This document shows positions 1 through 11,768 of a DNA stretch of 64,000 nucleotides, piece after piece. Source of the stretch: Cercophora sp. LCS_1 (lineage: Eukaryota > Ascomycota > Sordariomycetes > Sordariales > Lasiosphaeriaceae); NCBI GenBank assembly GCA_036250225.1, contig JAPZLL010000012.1, positions 496,001-560,000 on the forward strand. Direction: 5' to 3'. How positions within the stretch are numbered: the first letter of the stretch is position 1; each line of letters starts with the position of its first letter. Position numbers and translations under genes: made by a program. The notes under the pieces were generated by a model, which did no database searches, was not told the DNA's origin, and saw only the letters and a program-made list of their open reading frames with translations.

Positions 1-30
1 ACATCCAGTCACCTCCTGACGCCTTCCAAG

Positions 31-2406
31 ATGTTCCGGAACGCCCTTAGACAGAGCACGCGCGCCGTCGGCGCCATCTCTGCCTCGAGCAGAGTCGCCG
101 TGGTGAGTCCACCTCCGCCCGCCCGACCCGATCTCAATTCCGTCCTGCGCCGCTCGAAACCCATCTCAATGGGCCCCTAGGATGTTCAGGAAGCTCAATT
201 GAGCTTTTTTGAGCGGCGCGACGTGTTTGGGCGAGCAACGGTAGCTTGTCCGGGAGCTGTCGAATTTTGCTCACTGTTTGGCGCTGTCTGTCGGAGTCTC
301 GGCTAGGCTAACATCCTGTCCTGCAGCGAAATGCCGCACCCAGCGTCTCCGCCCTCCAAACCCGCACATACGCCGCCGAAGCGAAGGCATCACCAACTGA
401 GGTGTCTTCCATCCTCGAGCAGCGAATCCGTGGTGTTCAGGAGGAGTCCAACCTTGCTGAGACCGGTCGCGTCCTTTCCGTCGGGTATGTGCCATTCGCC
501 AGGAGTCTTGGCAGCAAGGGAGCTTCGCACCGACACCAAAAATTTCGACAACAACAAGCCAATTGAGCATCAGATATTATGGATTGCGAAGAGGAAGATG
601 GATGCTAATGTTTCTGTCTCTACAGTGATGGTATCGCCCGTGTGCACGGCATGGCCAATGTCCAGGCTGAGGAGCTTGTCGAGTACGTCCGCCCAGTGTT
701 CACCCGGATATCCGTGCATCAAGTCTAACAGGCTTCAGGTTCGCCTCTGGCGTCAAGGGCATGTGCATGAACCTCGAGGCCGGTCAGGTCGGTGTCGTGC
801 TTTTCGGTTCTGATCGTCTCGTCAAGGAGGGTGAGACCGTCAAGCGTACCGGTGAAATTGTGAGTAGTTGAGGGATAGACACGTTGAAATCAGCTAACCC
901 CGACAGGTCGATGTTCCCGTCGGCGTGGAGCTTCTCGGACGTGTCGTCGATGCCCTCGGCAACCCCATTGACGGCAAGGGCCCCCTCAACAACAAGGAGA
1001 GGCGCCGTGCTCAGCTCAAGGCCCCCGGCATTCTCCCCCGCCAGTCCGTCAACCAGCCCGTGCAGACCGGCCTCAAGTCCGTCGACGCCATGGTTCCCAT
1101 CGGCCGTGGTCAGCGTGAGCTGATTATCGGTGATCGTCAAACCGGCAAGACCGCTGTCGCTCTGGATGCCATGCTCAACCAGAAGCGCTGGAACGATGGC
1201 AACGACGAAACGACCAAGCTCTACTGCGTGTATGTCGCGGTCGGTCAGAAGCGTTCCACCGTCGCCCAGCTCGTCAAGACCCTCGAGGAGAACGATTGCA
1301 TGAAGTACTCCATCATCGTGGCAGCGACAGCATCTGAGGCTGCTCCCCTCCAATACCTTGCTCCTTTCACTGGTGTAAGTCACCCCTAACCCTTGAATTC
1401 CCAGTCCGGCAAGCCTCCGCAGCACGGACCAATGCTTAAATCCAAACCCCTAACCCTCCAACAAAAATGTCAACACCACACAACCATTCTCACCAACACC
1501 CTCCTCCTATCCCATCACGCCTCGCTTTAATTCCTTGAGGCCTGTACTATACTAACACTACAAGTAGGCAAGTATTGGCGAGGCCTTCCGTGATTCCGGA
1601 AAGCACTCGCTCGTTATCTACGATGATCTTTCCAAGCAGGCCGTCGCCTACCGTCAGATGTCGCTTCTCCTCCGTCGTCCCCCCGGCCGTGAGGCTTACC
1701 CCGGTGACGTCTTCTACCTCCACTCTCGTCTTCTTGAGCGTGCTGCCAAGTTGAACAAGACACATGGTGGTGGCTCCATGACTGCCCTTCCCATCATTGA
1801 GACCCAGGGTGGTGACGTGTCTGCCTACATTCCCACCAACGTCATTTCGATCACCGACGGCCAGATCTTCTTGGAGGCTGAGCTCTTCTACAAGGGTATC
1901 CGCCCCGCCATCAACGTCGGTCTCTCCGTGTCGCGTGTCGGTTCCGCTGCCCAGGTCAAGGCCATGAAGCAAGTCGCCGGTTCGCTCAAGCTTTTCTTGG
2001 CCCAGTACCGTGAGGTTGCTGCTTTCGCCCAGTTCGGTTCCGATCTTGATGCCGCCACCAAGCAGACCCTCAACCGCGGTGAACGCGTAAGTACTCTCAG
2101 TAGTTTCATGTGGGCTCTACGCTAACGAAGGGTAATCTACAGTTGACCGAGCTCCTCAAGCAGAAGCAGTACTCCCCCATGGCTGTCAACGAGATGGTTC
2201 CCCTCATTTTCGCCGGTGTCAACGGTTACCTTGACAGCGTCCCCGTCGCCAAGATCCTCCAGTGGGAGGCTGACTTCCTCGCCCACCTCAAGACCAACGA
2301 GCAGGAGATTCTTGCCACGATCGACAAGGAGGGTGCCATCAGCAAGGACCTTGAGGCCCGCCTGAAGGATGTTGTTCAGTCCTTCACCAAGAGCTTCCTG
2401 GGTTAA
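31..2406 (+). CDS. atp-1: Mitochondrial F1Fo ATP synthase subunit alpha
   Basis: Seven exons can be placed by eye: 31-102, 327-484, 626-682, 739-859, 907-1374, 1568-2086 and 2143-2406. Together they give a 552-residue protein, the usual length for fungal alpha subunits. All donors are GT and the joins keep frame. The N-terminus is basic and rich in Ala/Ser/Arg, as expected of a mitochondrial presequence. The nucleotide-binding P-loop GDRQTGKT lies near residue 211, and the alpha signature around PAINVGLSVSRVGS is present. The subunit sits in the matrix-facing F1 hexamer with beta and carries the non-catalytic nucleotide site. The first intron (224 nt) and fifth intron (193 nt) are long for this window. 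The start is the first ATG of the window and the only one followed by the presequence, so the promoter lies outside. Identification is very secure. Confidence 0.97.
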
Positions 2407-4688
2407 TTGTGCATTAAAAGTTCCGGGTTGTTCTTGGGGGTTAGCGAGGGAGAGCTGGGTGTCTATACCGCATAGTATCGTGTGTTTCTAGAGAAGGGAG
2501 TTCCGTCTCGTCGGGTGCTGGACTGAGGGAAGACACATGGGAAGGGGAGGTCCTCTAGTCAATTGTAAAATAGAGTTGAGACTCAATCAAGCACTCGGTT
2601 CCTTTGTTCTGACTTTGACAAGTGTTTCTGTCGTGCCATGGGGGCTCGGTCCACTAAGGGAGGCATAGCTTGTGAATCCCCCGAAGTATCATACATCTTG
2701 CAAGAGGCATCGGTTGAGCAATTTGGTGATGAAGAGATCAACTCAGTACGCCCACTTGACACACCTCTCCATAATCTGAACCACTAATGTGTATTCCTAC
2801 TAGGCATGCGTAAACCATCTCCAGCACTGAAGACAGTGTTTTGAGGTATCTGTTGTATCGATTTCCTCAAGTGTCAGGAACATCAGACCCGCTCGTTACT
2901 TCATAGGACCACATCTCCAAATCCCACTTGTGCTAACTTTTGTTGAGAACTTCCAGACCTTCATCATTGTGGAGTTGCAAAAGAAAAAGCCCAGGCCTCA
3001 AATGTTTTGGTTGACGAGTTCATTCATGAGCGTGAGAGCCCCCGATGGTATATACTTCAAACGCACAGCTGTCCTGGATTTTCGGATGTCACGCTTGAGC
3101 GGGCGGGGCCATTAGGATTGACGTGGACGGAAGGAGGGAACGTTTGTGCCGACCATGGCAACCATTGTAATGCGGGCTGGTGCCAGTTAGGCGTTGACTT
3201 GTTCAACTCCATCCCAATCTCACATTTGATGATCCGGTATGGGTGGGTATCTTGATGGTTTGAGGCAGCCTCATTATCACCGTCTTGGATGATGCCCCGA
3301 CTTGCCAGTAGACGCTTCAGGGCTTGCGGCATCATGACAACAAGTAGCAGTTTACTCGATTTCTTTCTTCTTGTGCCCGATTATCCGAACGGCTTCATCT
3401 CAGGGGTTCGTAGTTGCTAGGCCGTCTCTACATACTCTCAACTGTCTCGTCGGCTTCGATCTTTCTCCAAGTCCTGCCAGCTTGGATGCTGCCAGGGAGG
3501 CCCCATTGGTTGGCTCCTTCTCCGCCAGCACCACCCACAGATAATAGTGATATTGCGATCATCCAAGTTGTGCGAAAAGGAGTCCGACCATCAAGCCTCT
3601 GTTGGACAAGAACCCCATATAAGGTGTTCTGAACGGATTTATCCAATACAGCGCTCGGCTTCTTGATGCGGGTTGGTTTATCCCCAGCGCCAGGGTTGAG
3701 AATTGGACTCATTGTTCACACCACTTGCGATCATGCCCTGTGGGCGCGGGGCTTCCAGGATTTTCTATCTATGTAAGTAGGCGTCCTTTTTGTCTCTCCA
3801 CACCTTCAATTGATCTCGGAATTTCCACGGTTTTCTGTTGTCAGGCGACTCGTGCTTTCTCTCCCCACCGAGGACCACCCTTGAACTTGGAAGTCCATCC
3901 TGTTCCCGGGGGTTGACAATGTGGAAGCCGCTTATACACATCGATCACATGGTGCATATATCCCGGTGCCGCTTGACAAACATGGCCTGAGCCTCAAGTG
4001 GAAAGTCAGGTGGTTGCCCGGTGCAAACAGATCCCCCAGTTGATATAACAGAACTCGGATGATACGAAAGCAGGAATATGGTCAATATTAACTGGACGCT
4101 GGCCAATGAGCACCTCATCCGTTGCTCTAGCCGTAGGGGCTTTGGGAAACGACTAAAATGTGAGATGACGAAGCCGGGATGGCTTTTTATGGGCGCGTGT
4201 GGCCCATCCACATACCCAAGTGCTCAGTGGTGTGAAGACAGAGCCCGACTCCCACCCCTAGGACCGTCAATTTTGAAACACAGTGTAAAATGGTTTCGGA
4301 CCATTCAAATGAGTCGTCAACCCAGGGCAGTGCTGGTGGACTTGCTGTCTCGGCGGAGACGAGTGACATCATGGACCAGGATCAGATCAACATCATCGGA
4401 CCACACCTCATCAGCCCTACCAAAGATCCCGTCCAAACCCCTTTTATACAATCCCCAATGTCGAATCAAATGCCCTCTTTTCGCCCTGTCAATTGGCAAC
4501 TGGCTACTCCTTGAAGTTGTCATAAACGCAGCGACAGCGGTGGTGCCAACCTCTGCGTCCCGTTTCAGCCGCCCCGCACTGTGCTAAGCTCACCCCTCCA
4601 ACACAACACAGGTATCAGACCATCAACCTCCAACCATTCACTCATCGCCCATCCAACAAATTCACCACACATCCTCTTTTCACTTGAG
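2407..4688. other. Intergenic, no supported gene
   Basis: This 2.3-kb stretch holds the 3' UTR of the ATP synthase gene and the upstream region of the hydrate dehydratase gene. Reading frames here are short (under about 170 codons), overlap on both strands, and show no family motif, intron pattern or codon bias like the neighbours. I see no tRNA or 5S rRNA pattern. The last 120 bases before the next gene are A/C-rich, as is common for fungal leaders. Confidence 0.6.
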
Positions 4689-5989
4689 ATGCAATCTGAA
4701 TCATCACCCAACATGTCCACCACAACCAAAGACATCCTCGGCCGGGTGCGGCAAATGATCCCGCCCATGCTGGACAAGTTCCACAAAGGTAATCCCCCAC
4801 CACCACATCACATCAAATCACATCACCAACAGCAGCCAAAACTCACAACACATACCACCACAGGCCAGCTAGGCCGCGTAGCCGTCATCGGCGGAAGCGA
4901 AGACTACACCGGCGCCCCCTACTTCTCGGCGATGGCCTCTGCGCGTCTAGGCTGCGACATGGTATGCATCCCTCCTCTCCCTCATCACCACTCCTCATAT
5001 ACTAACCAAGCAGTCCCACGTTATCTGCACACCGACCGCAGCAGCCGTCATAAAAACCTACTCCCCAAACCTCATGGTGCACCCCCTGATGCGCTCCTCG
5101 CCATCCTCCCTCGCGGCATCCATCACCTCGTCCTCGACCGACACAGACCCATCATCCATCGCCTCCCGCATTATCGCCATGCTCGACCGTCTCCATGTAC
5201 TCGTCATCGGCCCTGGTCTCGGTCGAGACACGCTCATGCAAGAGACCTGCACCAACGTCATTCGCGCAGCGCGAGAGAAGGGGATGCCCATGGTTCTTGA
5301 CGCGGACGCATTATTGCTGGTGCAGAAAGACCCAGGGCTGGTAAAGGGTTACGGGCTTGCTGTTTTGACGCCGAATGTGGTTGAGTTTGCACGACTGACC
5401 AAGGCGTTGGGGGTGGATGAGGAGGTGGAGAGGGCAAAGGAGACGGCGGGGGAGAGTGCCAAAGTTGAGGCGCTGGCCAGGGCACTGGGGGGCGTCATGG
5501 TTGTGCAGAAGGGGGGTGTTGATCGATTAAGTGATGGAAGGGTTACTATGACTGTTGATTTGGAAGGAGGTAAAAAGAGGAGTGGTGGGCAAGGGGATAC
5601 GTTAACGGGGTGTATTGCTACATTTTTGGCGTGGCGCAAGGCGTATATGGATGGGCTTTGGGAGCATGGAGGTCAACTCAGTGGAGAGGAGTTGGTTGGG
5701 TTGGCTGTGTTTGGAGGGAGTGCGGTTACGAGGGTGAGTCTCTTTCTTTTTTCTCTTTCTGTTTCTTGTTGCTTTGTGTTGCTGTTCTAAAAGCAATGAC
5801 ATACCACACACACGGGATGCTACCAGCCGGAGACGAAAGGGTCACTGATATCTCTCGCAGGAGTGCTCTCGTTTGGCGTTCGCCAAAAAGGGCCGAAGTC
5901 TCCAGGCCAGTGATCTCACGGATGAGGTGCATACGGCGTTTCTGAATGTATTTGGGGAAGTGGACGAGGCGAGTGGCGCCAGGCTTTGA
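4689..5989 (+). CDS. ATP-dependent (S)-NAD(P)H-hydrate dehydratase (carbohydrate-kinase-like)
   Basis: This metabolite-repair enzyme dehydrates damaged NAD(P)H hydrates at the cost of ATP. Exons are 4689-4788, 4864-4961, 5014-5733 and 5861-5989. Starting at 4689 gives 348 residues; a second in-frame ATG at 4713 gives 340 and may be the real start, since homologous N-termini are short. Seen in the protein are the N-terminal glycine-rich segment GGSEDYTGAPYFSA, the VIGPGLGR segment, the conserved TPNVVEF motif and the GGQGDTLTG nucleotide/active-site loop with its catalytic Asp. It is a kinase-fold domain alone, without the NAD(P)HX epimerase half found fused in bacteria. The last exon has a diverged, C-to-T/G-to-A mutated second copy at 50502-50635, described separately. 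Confidence 0.93.
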
Positions 5990-6927
5990 AGCACCGTTTG
6001 CTTTTGGCCCTGCCGTGGATGCCATATACAATACAATACAGTGAGTGGTCCATCTGATCTCTTTTGATCGACAGAGGTCATCATACCGGCTGTCAAAGCG
6101 TGAGAGGTAGATCCGGGGAAGGGAGTTGCATCTCGCAGCATCCGACGTGGTCTTCTCTGGCGGAAAGGTTGAACCGGAAGCGAAAGGTAAAGTGATAACA
6201 AAATTCTAAAGCCTGCTCCATGCAGTTGGGCGTTTTTATCAACATCAGTATTAAAATTTCACCCTGGAGAGCCTTTTCTACACGCGGATATACACCGGGA
6301 CTAATGTGATATGACATTTCAGAATATGTTCAACGCATATCCAACATTCGAAAATACATCCATATTATCGCTCAATGGCTTCGTGCATTGCTTTCTTGCG
6401 TTCGAAAAAGAACAACGGAGGCAATGGTTATGTCTAAAGACACCTGTACTTTGTTCTCTCCGTCCTCTTCTCCAATGTTATTAGGAGCAATCCTAGAAAG
6501 CTTGGTACCCTTCTTGCAATATATTGACGAATTCCCTCTTTTACGCTTGATACAAGGGGCAAGTGTTAGTATGATTGATAAGATTGGTAGTTATTTCTCA
6601 CGATTGCGGAAAGGAAGGCAGACGTACCAACGGAATACCAGACACCAATCCAGTGCCTGTGTCCTGGATGCTGGCAAATTCTGCTTTCGCCTCCTCTCTC
6701 GCGGTTCTGAGGACATCACTCTCGAGTTGAGTTGCTGGCGTACAGGTATCATGGAAGTACTGCTTCAACTCCCGCTGGTCCTTTTTCCCCCCTTCATTGT
6801 TGCTTCCAGGCTTGGAAACCTTTCAGGAGGAATCCCGTCGTAAAGTGGGTCGCAGGTTATGACATCGGTGTCTGGATGTTGTCGTCGAAATTGCTCAACA
6901 TGCTTCACAATTGCTGATTTTTCGGGC
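5990..6927. other. Intergenic; blocks duplicated at 50.64-51.03 kb
   Basis: No intact gene is supported. Parts of this stretch are recognisably similar to 50640-51030. The block around 6117-6176, beginning GGGAGTTGCATCTCGC, resembles 50939-51010. The block around 6275-6420 (with GATATACACCGGGACTAATG and the GCTCAATGGCTTCGTGCATT region) resembles 50660-50830. The order of the two blocks differs between the copies, so the duplicate is rearranged. The plus-strand reading frame at 6388-6843 has no recognisable domain and is not called. Confidence 0.5.
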
Positions 6928-7110
6928 GCCGTGCCCGTCGATCTCTTCTTGAATTCCGCAAGTAATTTCAAAGAGGCGCTTATACTCCTTGCTTGGAGTG
7001 CAAGGAGCTGGCCCGGTCGTCGTTCTTCACCTCGAACGGTATAATTGGCTCTAGGGCGGTCTGGGGAGCGGTTTTGAAGGTTGAGAGAAAGAAGTTCTGG
7101 AGGAGGGTCC
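6928..7110 (-). pseudogene. Decayed relative of the 54,846 gene (5' end)
   Basis: Read on the minus strand, this segment matches 54777-54967 on the plus strand, including the leader (CCTCCTC..AGAACT..TTTC..TCAACCTTCAAAACC) and the first ~40 codons. The start codon of the intact copy (ATG at 54846) is ATA here (7042-7040). Two single-base losses relative to the other copy shift the frame. Beyond them the frame KEYKRLFEITCGIQEEIDGH corresponds to KEFKRVSEIARGIRTEIDKH in the intact copy. Similarity fades after the HGA codons, and a stop follows soon after. It is therefore a fragment, not a working gene. It lies tail-side of the hydrate dehydratase gene, whose 3' end is also duplicated near the other copy. 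Confidence 0.65.
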
Positions 7111-7320
7111 TTTTTGAGTTCGGGGAGGTGACATGGGATTGGGCCCAGATACTTTTGTGTATGCTGAGTTATAAATGAGACCTCCGAGGCCCTAAAGTTT
7201 CATTTCCGGTGCTGGGGACCACATTTACACGCCCGCTGGGTAATATGCTCGGTGGTCACCCTTCAGTCACCCTTTGTTTCTAGATTCGTCATCATAGTTT
7301 ACCCTCATCGCTTACCCTCA

Positions 7321-9692
7321 TCACCTATCTCCTTCACCAGGCCTAGGTGTTAGAGCTGATGTCGATGAGGTGCTGAGAGATAAACTCTCATATTTGACCA
7401 AATTGACTAGTGTAACCGCAGTGGGATCTTCGTTGATCTTGATGATAGGTATAGGCCACCGTGACTGGTTGTATTGCTTGATCGATTCCTGGTCCTTGGT
7501 CTCCTCGTCGGGAAGGTCTGTCATAAGCAGATCTTTGTCCTCGGGATTCATGCGATCTCGCAACGCCAGGTAGGTGATGTGCTCAACGTAGTTGTTTCTC
7601 CCCTGATCATAGAGCCCCTTGACACACAGTAGCAATGTAGACCTCAGCACCTCCCTGTCATGTGGTGCCATATCTTCCTCGAGCATGCCGATCGTGTGGT
7701 TGCCGAGGGTGATGCACCAAAGCTTGATGAAAGCATCATACGCTTCGCAATCATGGCAGTGATAGTACAATCGAAACAGGGTTTCAATGTACTTGTATGC
7801 TCGGGAAATGACATCTGCAGCTGGCTCGTCTGATAACCCGTACTTTGCCGCAAGCTTAGAGGAAACATCGCCTTGTACTCTCAAAAGTATGATAAGGGTG
7901 GTGTAGTACTCGAGATGGATGCGGAGGTGGGACGGCAGATGGATTTTTCTGGATGTCAGCGGTTCAGGCAAACCCTTGAACCATGTTTCGAGCTGCGAAC
8001 GAAATCCCAGGATCTGCCCCTGCGAAGCCTCTTCTGAGCTTGCGCTGCTGAAAAACGCCCGCGAGATTTTACCCGTCAGATGGCGCAACTCCATGGTTGC
8101 TCTCACGACTTGACCAAAGGATGTTGGTGTAGGTGCGTTGTTGAGCGGGTATCGAACCCACATTTCGCCGTACCAAGTCGGATCAATCGCAACATCCGGT
8201 AACGGGGTATCGGGGGGACCGTGAATGAGAGGTTCGCGAAAGTAATAAAAAGCCTCCATACAATCCCAGACATACAGACACCAAGCAGTAAAAGCTCTTG
8301 CTCTCTGCATCTTGACGCTTTTGATTTCGATCGAGGAATCGAAGAGCTTCATTTCGTGGGCCATGGCGACTGCTTGAAGCATGTACATCCTCCCGACCTT
8401 GTCCAGGCTGTCCGAATCGGAAATCGTGTTCAGGACTATAGCTGCATGAATCGAAGTGAGGCTACTCTGTCCAATTTGGGTCTCCCAGAGTCTTTTAGCC
8501 TCGGCAAGGAACTGGTATGCTGGGTTGTGAGGTTTCCAGAACTTGGCGCGATCTGGTATACCCTGACATGTGTGTGAGGCAGCGCAGAGTAGCGTGTTGA
8601 CCAGTAGGGAGGAACAAAAGCGATCGCGGCCTTTTGCCATATCCTCAAGGAAGTAGTCCTTATGAAATCCCAGGAAGATGGGGTATTGGTGGAGGAAATA
8701 CGAATTCAGGAGCTTTGAGACGAAGCGATCATCTTTGGTAACACTCGTCCACCTGGCAGCGTTGATGTTCCAAAGCCATGGGTCAACAATCTCGGCGGCA
8801 TGATAGGGGGTGAGGTATGGAGTTTGCTGCGCCTCAGTCGGCCCCGTCACAGGTAGCTAGCTGTCTCGGTAGCGAGGAAGACGCGCCAACCGAGCACTCG
8901 TAGATGAGAGAAGCGATGTAAGGGTTGTCGTCAGTTGTAAGGGATTGAGGGAACTTGGGTCGATGCGGGAATTGATATCTCCGCCTTGTTTCGGGCACCA
9001 ACGAAAGCTGAAGCAGAAGATTGGCATCCTTCGCCTGACGAAGAGTTGCCGAAACACCAGCACCACTCTTGATGCGACGGAGAAGTTCAAGCCCTTCTTC
9101 CTCAGTTGCTTTTATCAAAACATTAAATAGGTCCTCGTATAAGAGCGCGCCATCGATATCATCATCGTGTTGGCGCTTCCGTTTACCCACCGACATGAAC
9201 GTGTTTGCGTCGGGGGTCGGAGCGACTGTGGCCACTCGGTCGATCAGAGACGCGATGCTGGCGCCATCTCGAAGTCGATGAAGCAAAGAAAGAGCAGAGG
9301 CTTCGTCAAGGTGCTTCAGGGATGCGACCAGCCGACGACAGGTCTCGTTGGAAGCACTGGGCTGTTTGGTTTGCTCTTCCAGGCGATCTTGGGAGCGCTT
9401 AAAGGCGTCGGCTCTCGACTCGGCTGGCCCGCTGCCATAGACGCATTCGAAGCCATGGGATTTGCACGAAGAACAGACAGGTCGGTGGGCGTTGCACTGT
9501 TGTGTTGTTCGTCAGCTAAATGCAACGCTAGGTGAGCTTGAGGACATGGGATTGAAGTCGACGTACCCTGACTTTCCGTCTCCGGCAGCTTGCACAGGCC
9601 CCATATGCTAGTTTCCTCGGTGGGGGGACGTGGGGAGCGGTGTGCGGTCCGACCTGATCGACTGGTCGAGGAAGGAGCGGACGGAAGGCCAT
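7321..9692 (-). CDS. Zn2Cys6 transcription factor with fungal-specific transcription factor domain
   Basis: Exon 1 (9692-9567) and the start of exon 2 (from 9496) are joined by a clear intron that splits the DNA-binding domain. The joined sequence gives a perfect C-x2-C-x6-C-x6-C-x2-C-x6-C binuclear zinc cluster (CASC, RC, VC, SSC, EC) at about residues 33-60. After a linker, the middle homology region follows from about 8856 to 7321, with FLHQYPIFLGFHKDYFLEDM and RFCSSLLVNTLLCAASH typical of this family. Between 8896 and 8857 the reading frame must shift; a very short intron of 34-40 nt ending at CTAG (8857) restores it but lacks a good donor, so this could be a frameshift. Total length is about 750 residues. 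An upstream in-frame ATG at 9752 is possible, but 9692 sits better before the basic region. Target genes are unknown. Confidence 0.88.
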
Positions 9693-10248
9693 GTTTACAG
9701 CCCTGACTCGGCCGATTTGCTGTGACACAAAATCGGGACACGGCACATACAACAGACAACACGAGGGGAGAGAGGGGCGAAGTTTTAGCTACCCCATCCG
9801 TTTTTGGGCGACTTCCCCAACATGCCCTCAGGCCTCAATCGATGATTACATCTTCTGCTGCCTCACTGGCTCGGAGGACTCACCCGACAGATTTCATTCG
9901 TTCATTTTCATTTCCCGCCACCCACGACGCAGCATCATTGCAGGGCCCGACCACTTTGAGGCTCTTGCAGAAGGATCAAGGAAATCAAAGCACAAGCTCA
10001 GTTTCCGCCAGGTTTGAAAATAACACGACAGGTCACAACGAGAGCAGGCTGTTCCGAGCCATTGTCGTTTGTCCACGCACAATCCCTGTCCTCTCCCTCC
10101 AGAGTGACTGTTTTGAGACCATCCTAGCTGTTTATGAAGGGACGGAGCAGCCCGCTGTCAGAATATAAAACAGTTACTGCCCCCCATCTTCTCGACTGAT
10201 CTCGACATACAGAAAAGTCTTCGGAGGGAACACTCCACCGATCCAAAG
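9693..10248. other. Intergenic between divergent genes
   Basis: This is the shared upstream region of the transcription factor (-) and the small Cys/His-rich ORF (+). Short overlapping frames are present but none has motif or codon support. No RNA gene is visible. Confidence 0.5.
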
Positions 10249-11001
10249 ATGTGTCGTCAAGATACTCTCGTCCATCGGCTCTGCGGCCATAGAGTACAAG
10301 GTTGCAAAGACCGCTGCGATTCTCATCCTGGAGGTAAGATAGTGCCGATCCGGTTCTGCCCTTTTTATGAAAGACACCTAACATTCAAGCAGGGAAAGTG
10401 CCCGTTCCATATCAGAAAGAAATCTTACACCATCACTATATTCAACTGGAACATATCCTTGCGCCGCCTGGGAGTTGGACCCCTCCGGGCCAGGCAGACT
10501 TTGAGCCAACATAGTCAAGTAACCACAGTACTTCCAACCCCTCTCGAAGCTCATGAGCTCCAGGCACTCTCCAGACGGGATGTAGTACATGAACTCCCGG
10601 GTCCGAATGCGCATATCACCATCGAGCTAGAAGACACGAGTCCTGTAGCCGCCACAGGTACAACATTGGAAGATTACCGGGCCGCCCATCACCAAGCCCC
10701 CTCTGGTACTACCGATGTCACCGCTGGCATCACTCGAAGCCATGAGCGGAGGCGTGATACAAACTTAAACCCTCAATCGTCTCGCCGTATCCGAAGGGTC
10801 GGTCGTTTTACCCCCACCTCTCTCCCCGTCCTACAATCTCATCTCTCAGAGGGAGATGGGTCAATGCCGGATATTAGCGCCCTTACCTTGGAGCCGGGAC
10901 GAGCGAGACCAGCCACCAACACTTCTAATCCTTCATCTTCGGCAGGGGGCCAAATAGAGGGCCGGACCCTCATCCCTTTCAGGTGTCGGGTGCTTGAATA
11001 G
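10249..11001 (+). CDS. Uncharacterised small Cys/His-rich N-terminal protein
   Basis: An uninterrupted frame gives 250 residues. Its first 30 contain a Cys/His pattern (MCRQDTLVHRLCGHRVQGC, then CDSH) like the N-termini of many small fungal hypothetical proteins. An excellent intron can be seen inside it: donor GGTAAGA at 10334, branch CTAAC and acceptor AAGCAG at 10392. Removing its 59 nt changes frame, giving a 68-residue product ending at the TAG at 10512-10514. The unspliced C-terminal two thirds are Ser/Thr/Arg-rich and of low complexity. I do not recognise the family and cannot decide which product is real. Confidence 0.4.
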   Translation: MCRQDTLVHRLCGHRVQGCKDRCDSHPGGKIVPIRFCPFYERHLTFKQGKCPFHIRKKSYTITIFNWNISLRRLGVGPLRARQTLSQHSQVTTVLPTPLEAHELQALSRRDVVHELPGPNAHITIELEDTSPVAATGTTLEDYRAAHHQAPSGTTDVTAGITRSHERRRDTNLNPQSSRRIRRVGRFTPTSLPVLQSHLSEGDGSMPDISALTLEPGRARPATNTSNPSSSAGGQIEGRTLIPFRCRVLE

Positions 11002-11768
11002 CGAATGGTAAGCAAGCTTCTGACGTCACCGATCTTCTTCAACTACTTTGGTTATAATTCGATAGGTCAACTTTCCTAGCATTAATTTGGTACCTGAGGT
11101 AGCGACATGGCCATCAGCCAATGGGGATCAGCAAATAAGGAGCAAGTGAATCAATCACCCCTCATTTCATGTTGTCGAAATGGTTCGATGTCCTGACACT
11201 AGATTTCTTTGTGCACGCACGGGGCTCCTGCACGTTTGTTGTCTCGGGTGTTCTGGGGAGACATGTCCCCCTCGGTTTCCGCATCTGCATGCGCATCAAA
11301 AAATTCAAGCATATCAATTGGCTCGTCAACTCGGCAGTAAGACCACCCTCGGGAAGTGAGTCATGTGCGGAACGGAGCCCTGCTTCTTCATATTCGCCTT
11401 GACAGGCTTGATACAATCCACGAGACCGATGGGGTTCCACACCTCCCGGGCCTTCCGGTCCTTCCGACCCGGGCCCTCCGGCATTTGGTAATTCCAGATC
11501 AGGGATTTTGCAAGAAAATTTTCGGAGAGCCGTTGTCGGCAAGCGAGAAAAGGCCGGGTCTAAAGTCCGACTGCTGATATAACACGCTTCACGTCCCGGA
11601 TTCCGGACTCACTGACAGGTGTAAACAGAACTCCATCTCACAACTTTGTTGATCATCCTTTCCCATTGCCCTCCGTCAGTCACCTCCTCTGGGCGTATTA
11701 TTACTCTACAAATACCTTTAGCAGCCCCTTGCTCTTGTCGGCTTTTGAACCTGGTCTTGCAGCACATC
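11002..11768. other. Intergenic upstream of the methyltransferase
   Basis: No gene is supported. The stretch is the promoter and leader region of the SMT-like methyltransferase. The methyltransferase frame stays open back to 11646, but ATG 11769 is the first context-plausible start. Confidence 0.5.

Noticed and set aside
784..1425. 213-codon minus-strand frame opposite ATP synthase alpha
   Set aside because: Shadow of the coding exons on the plus strand.
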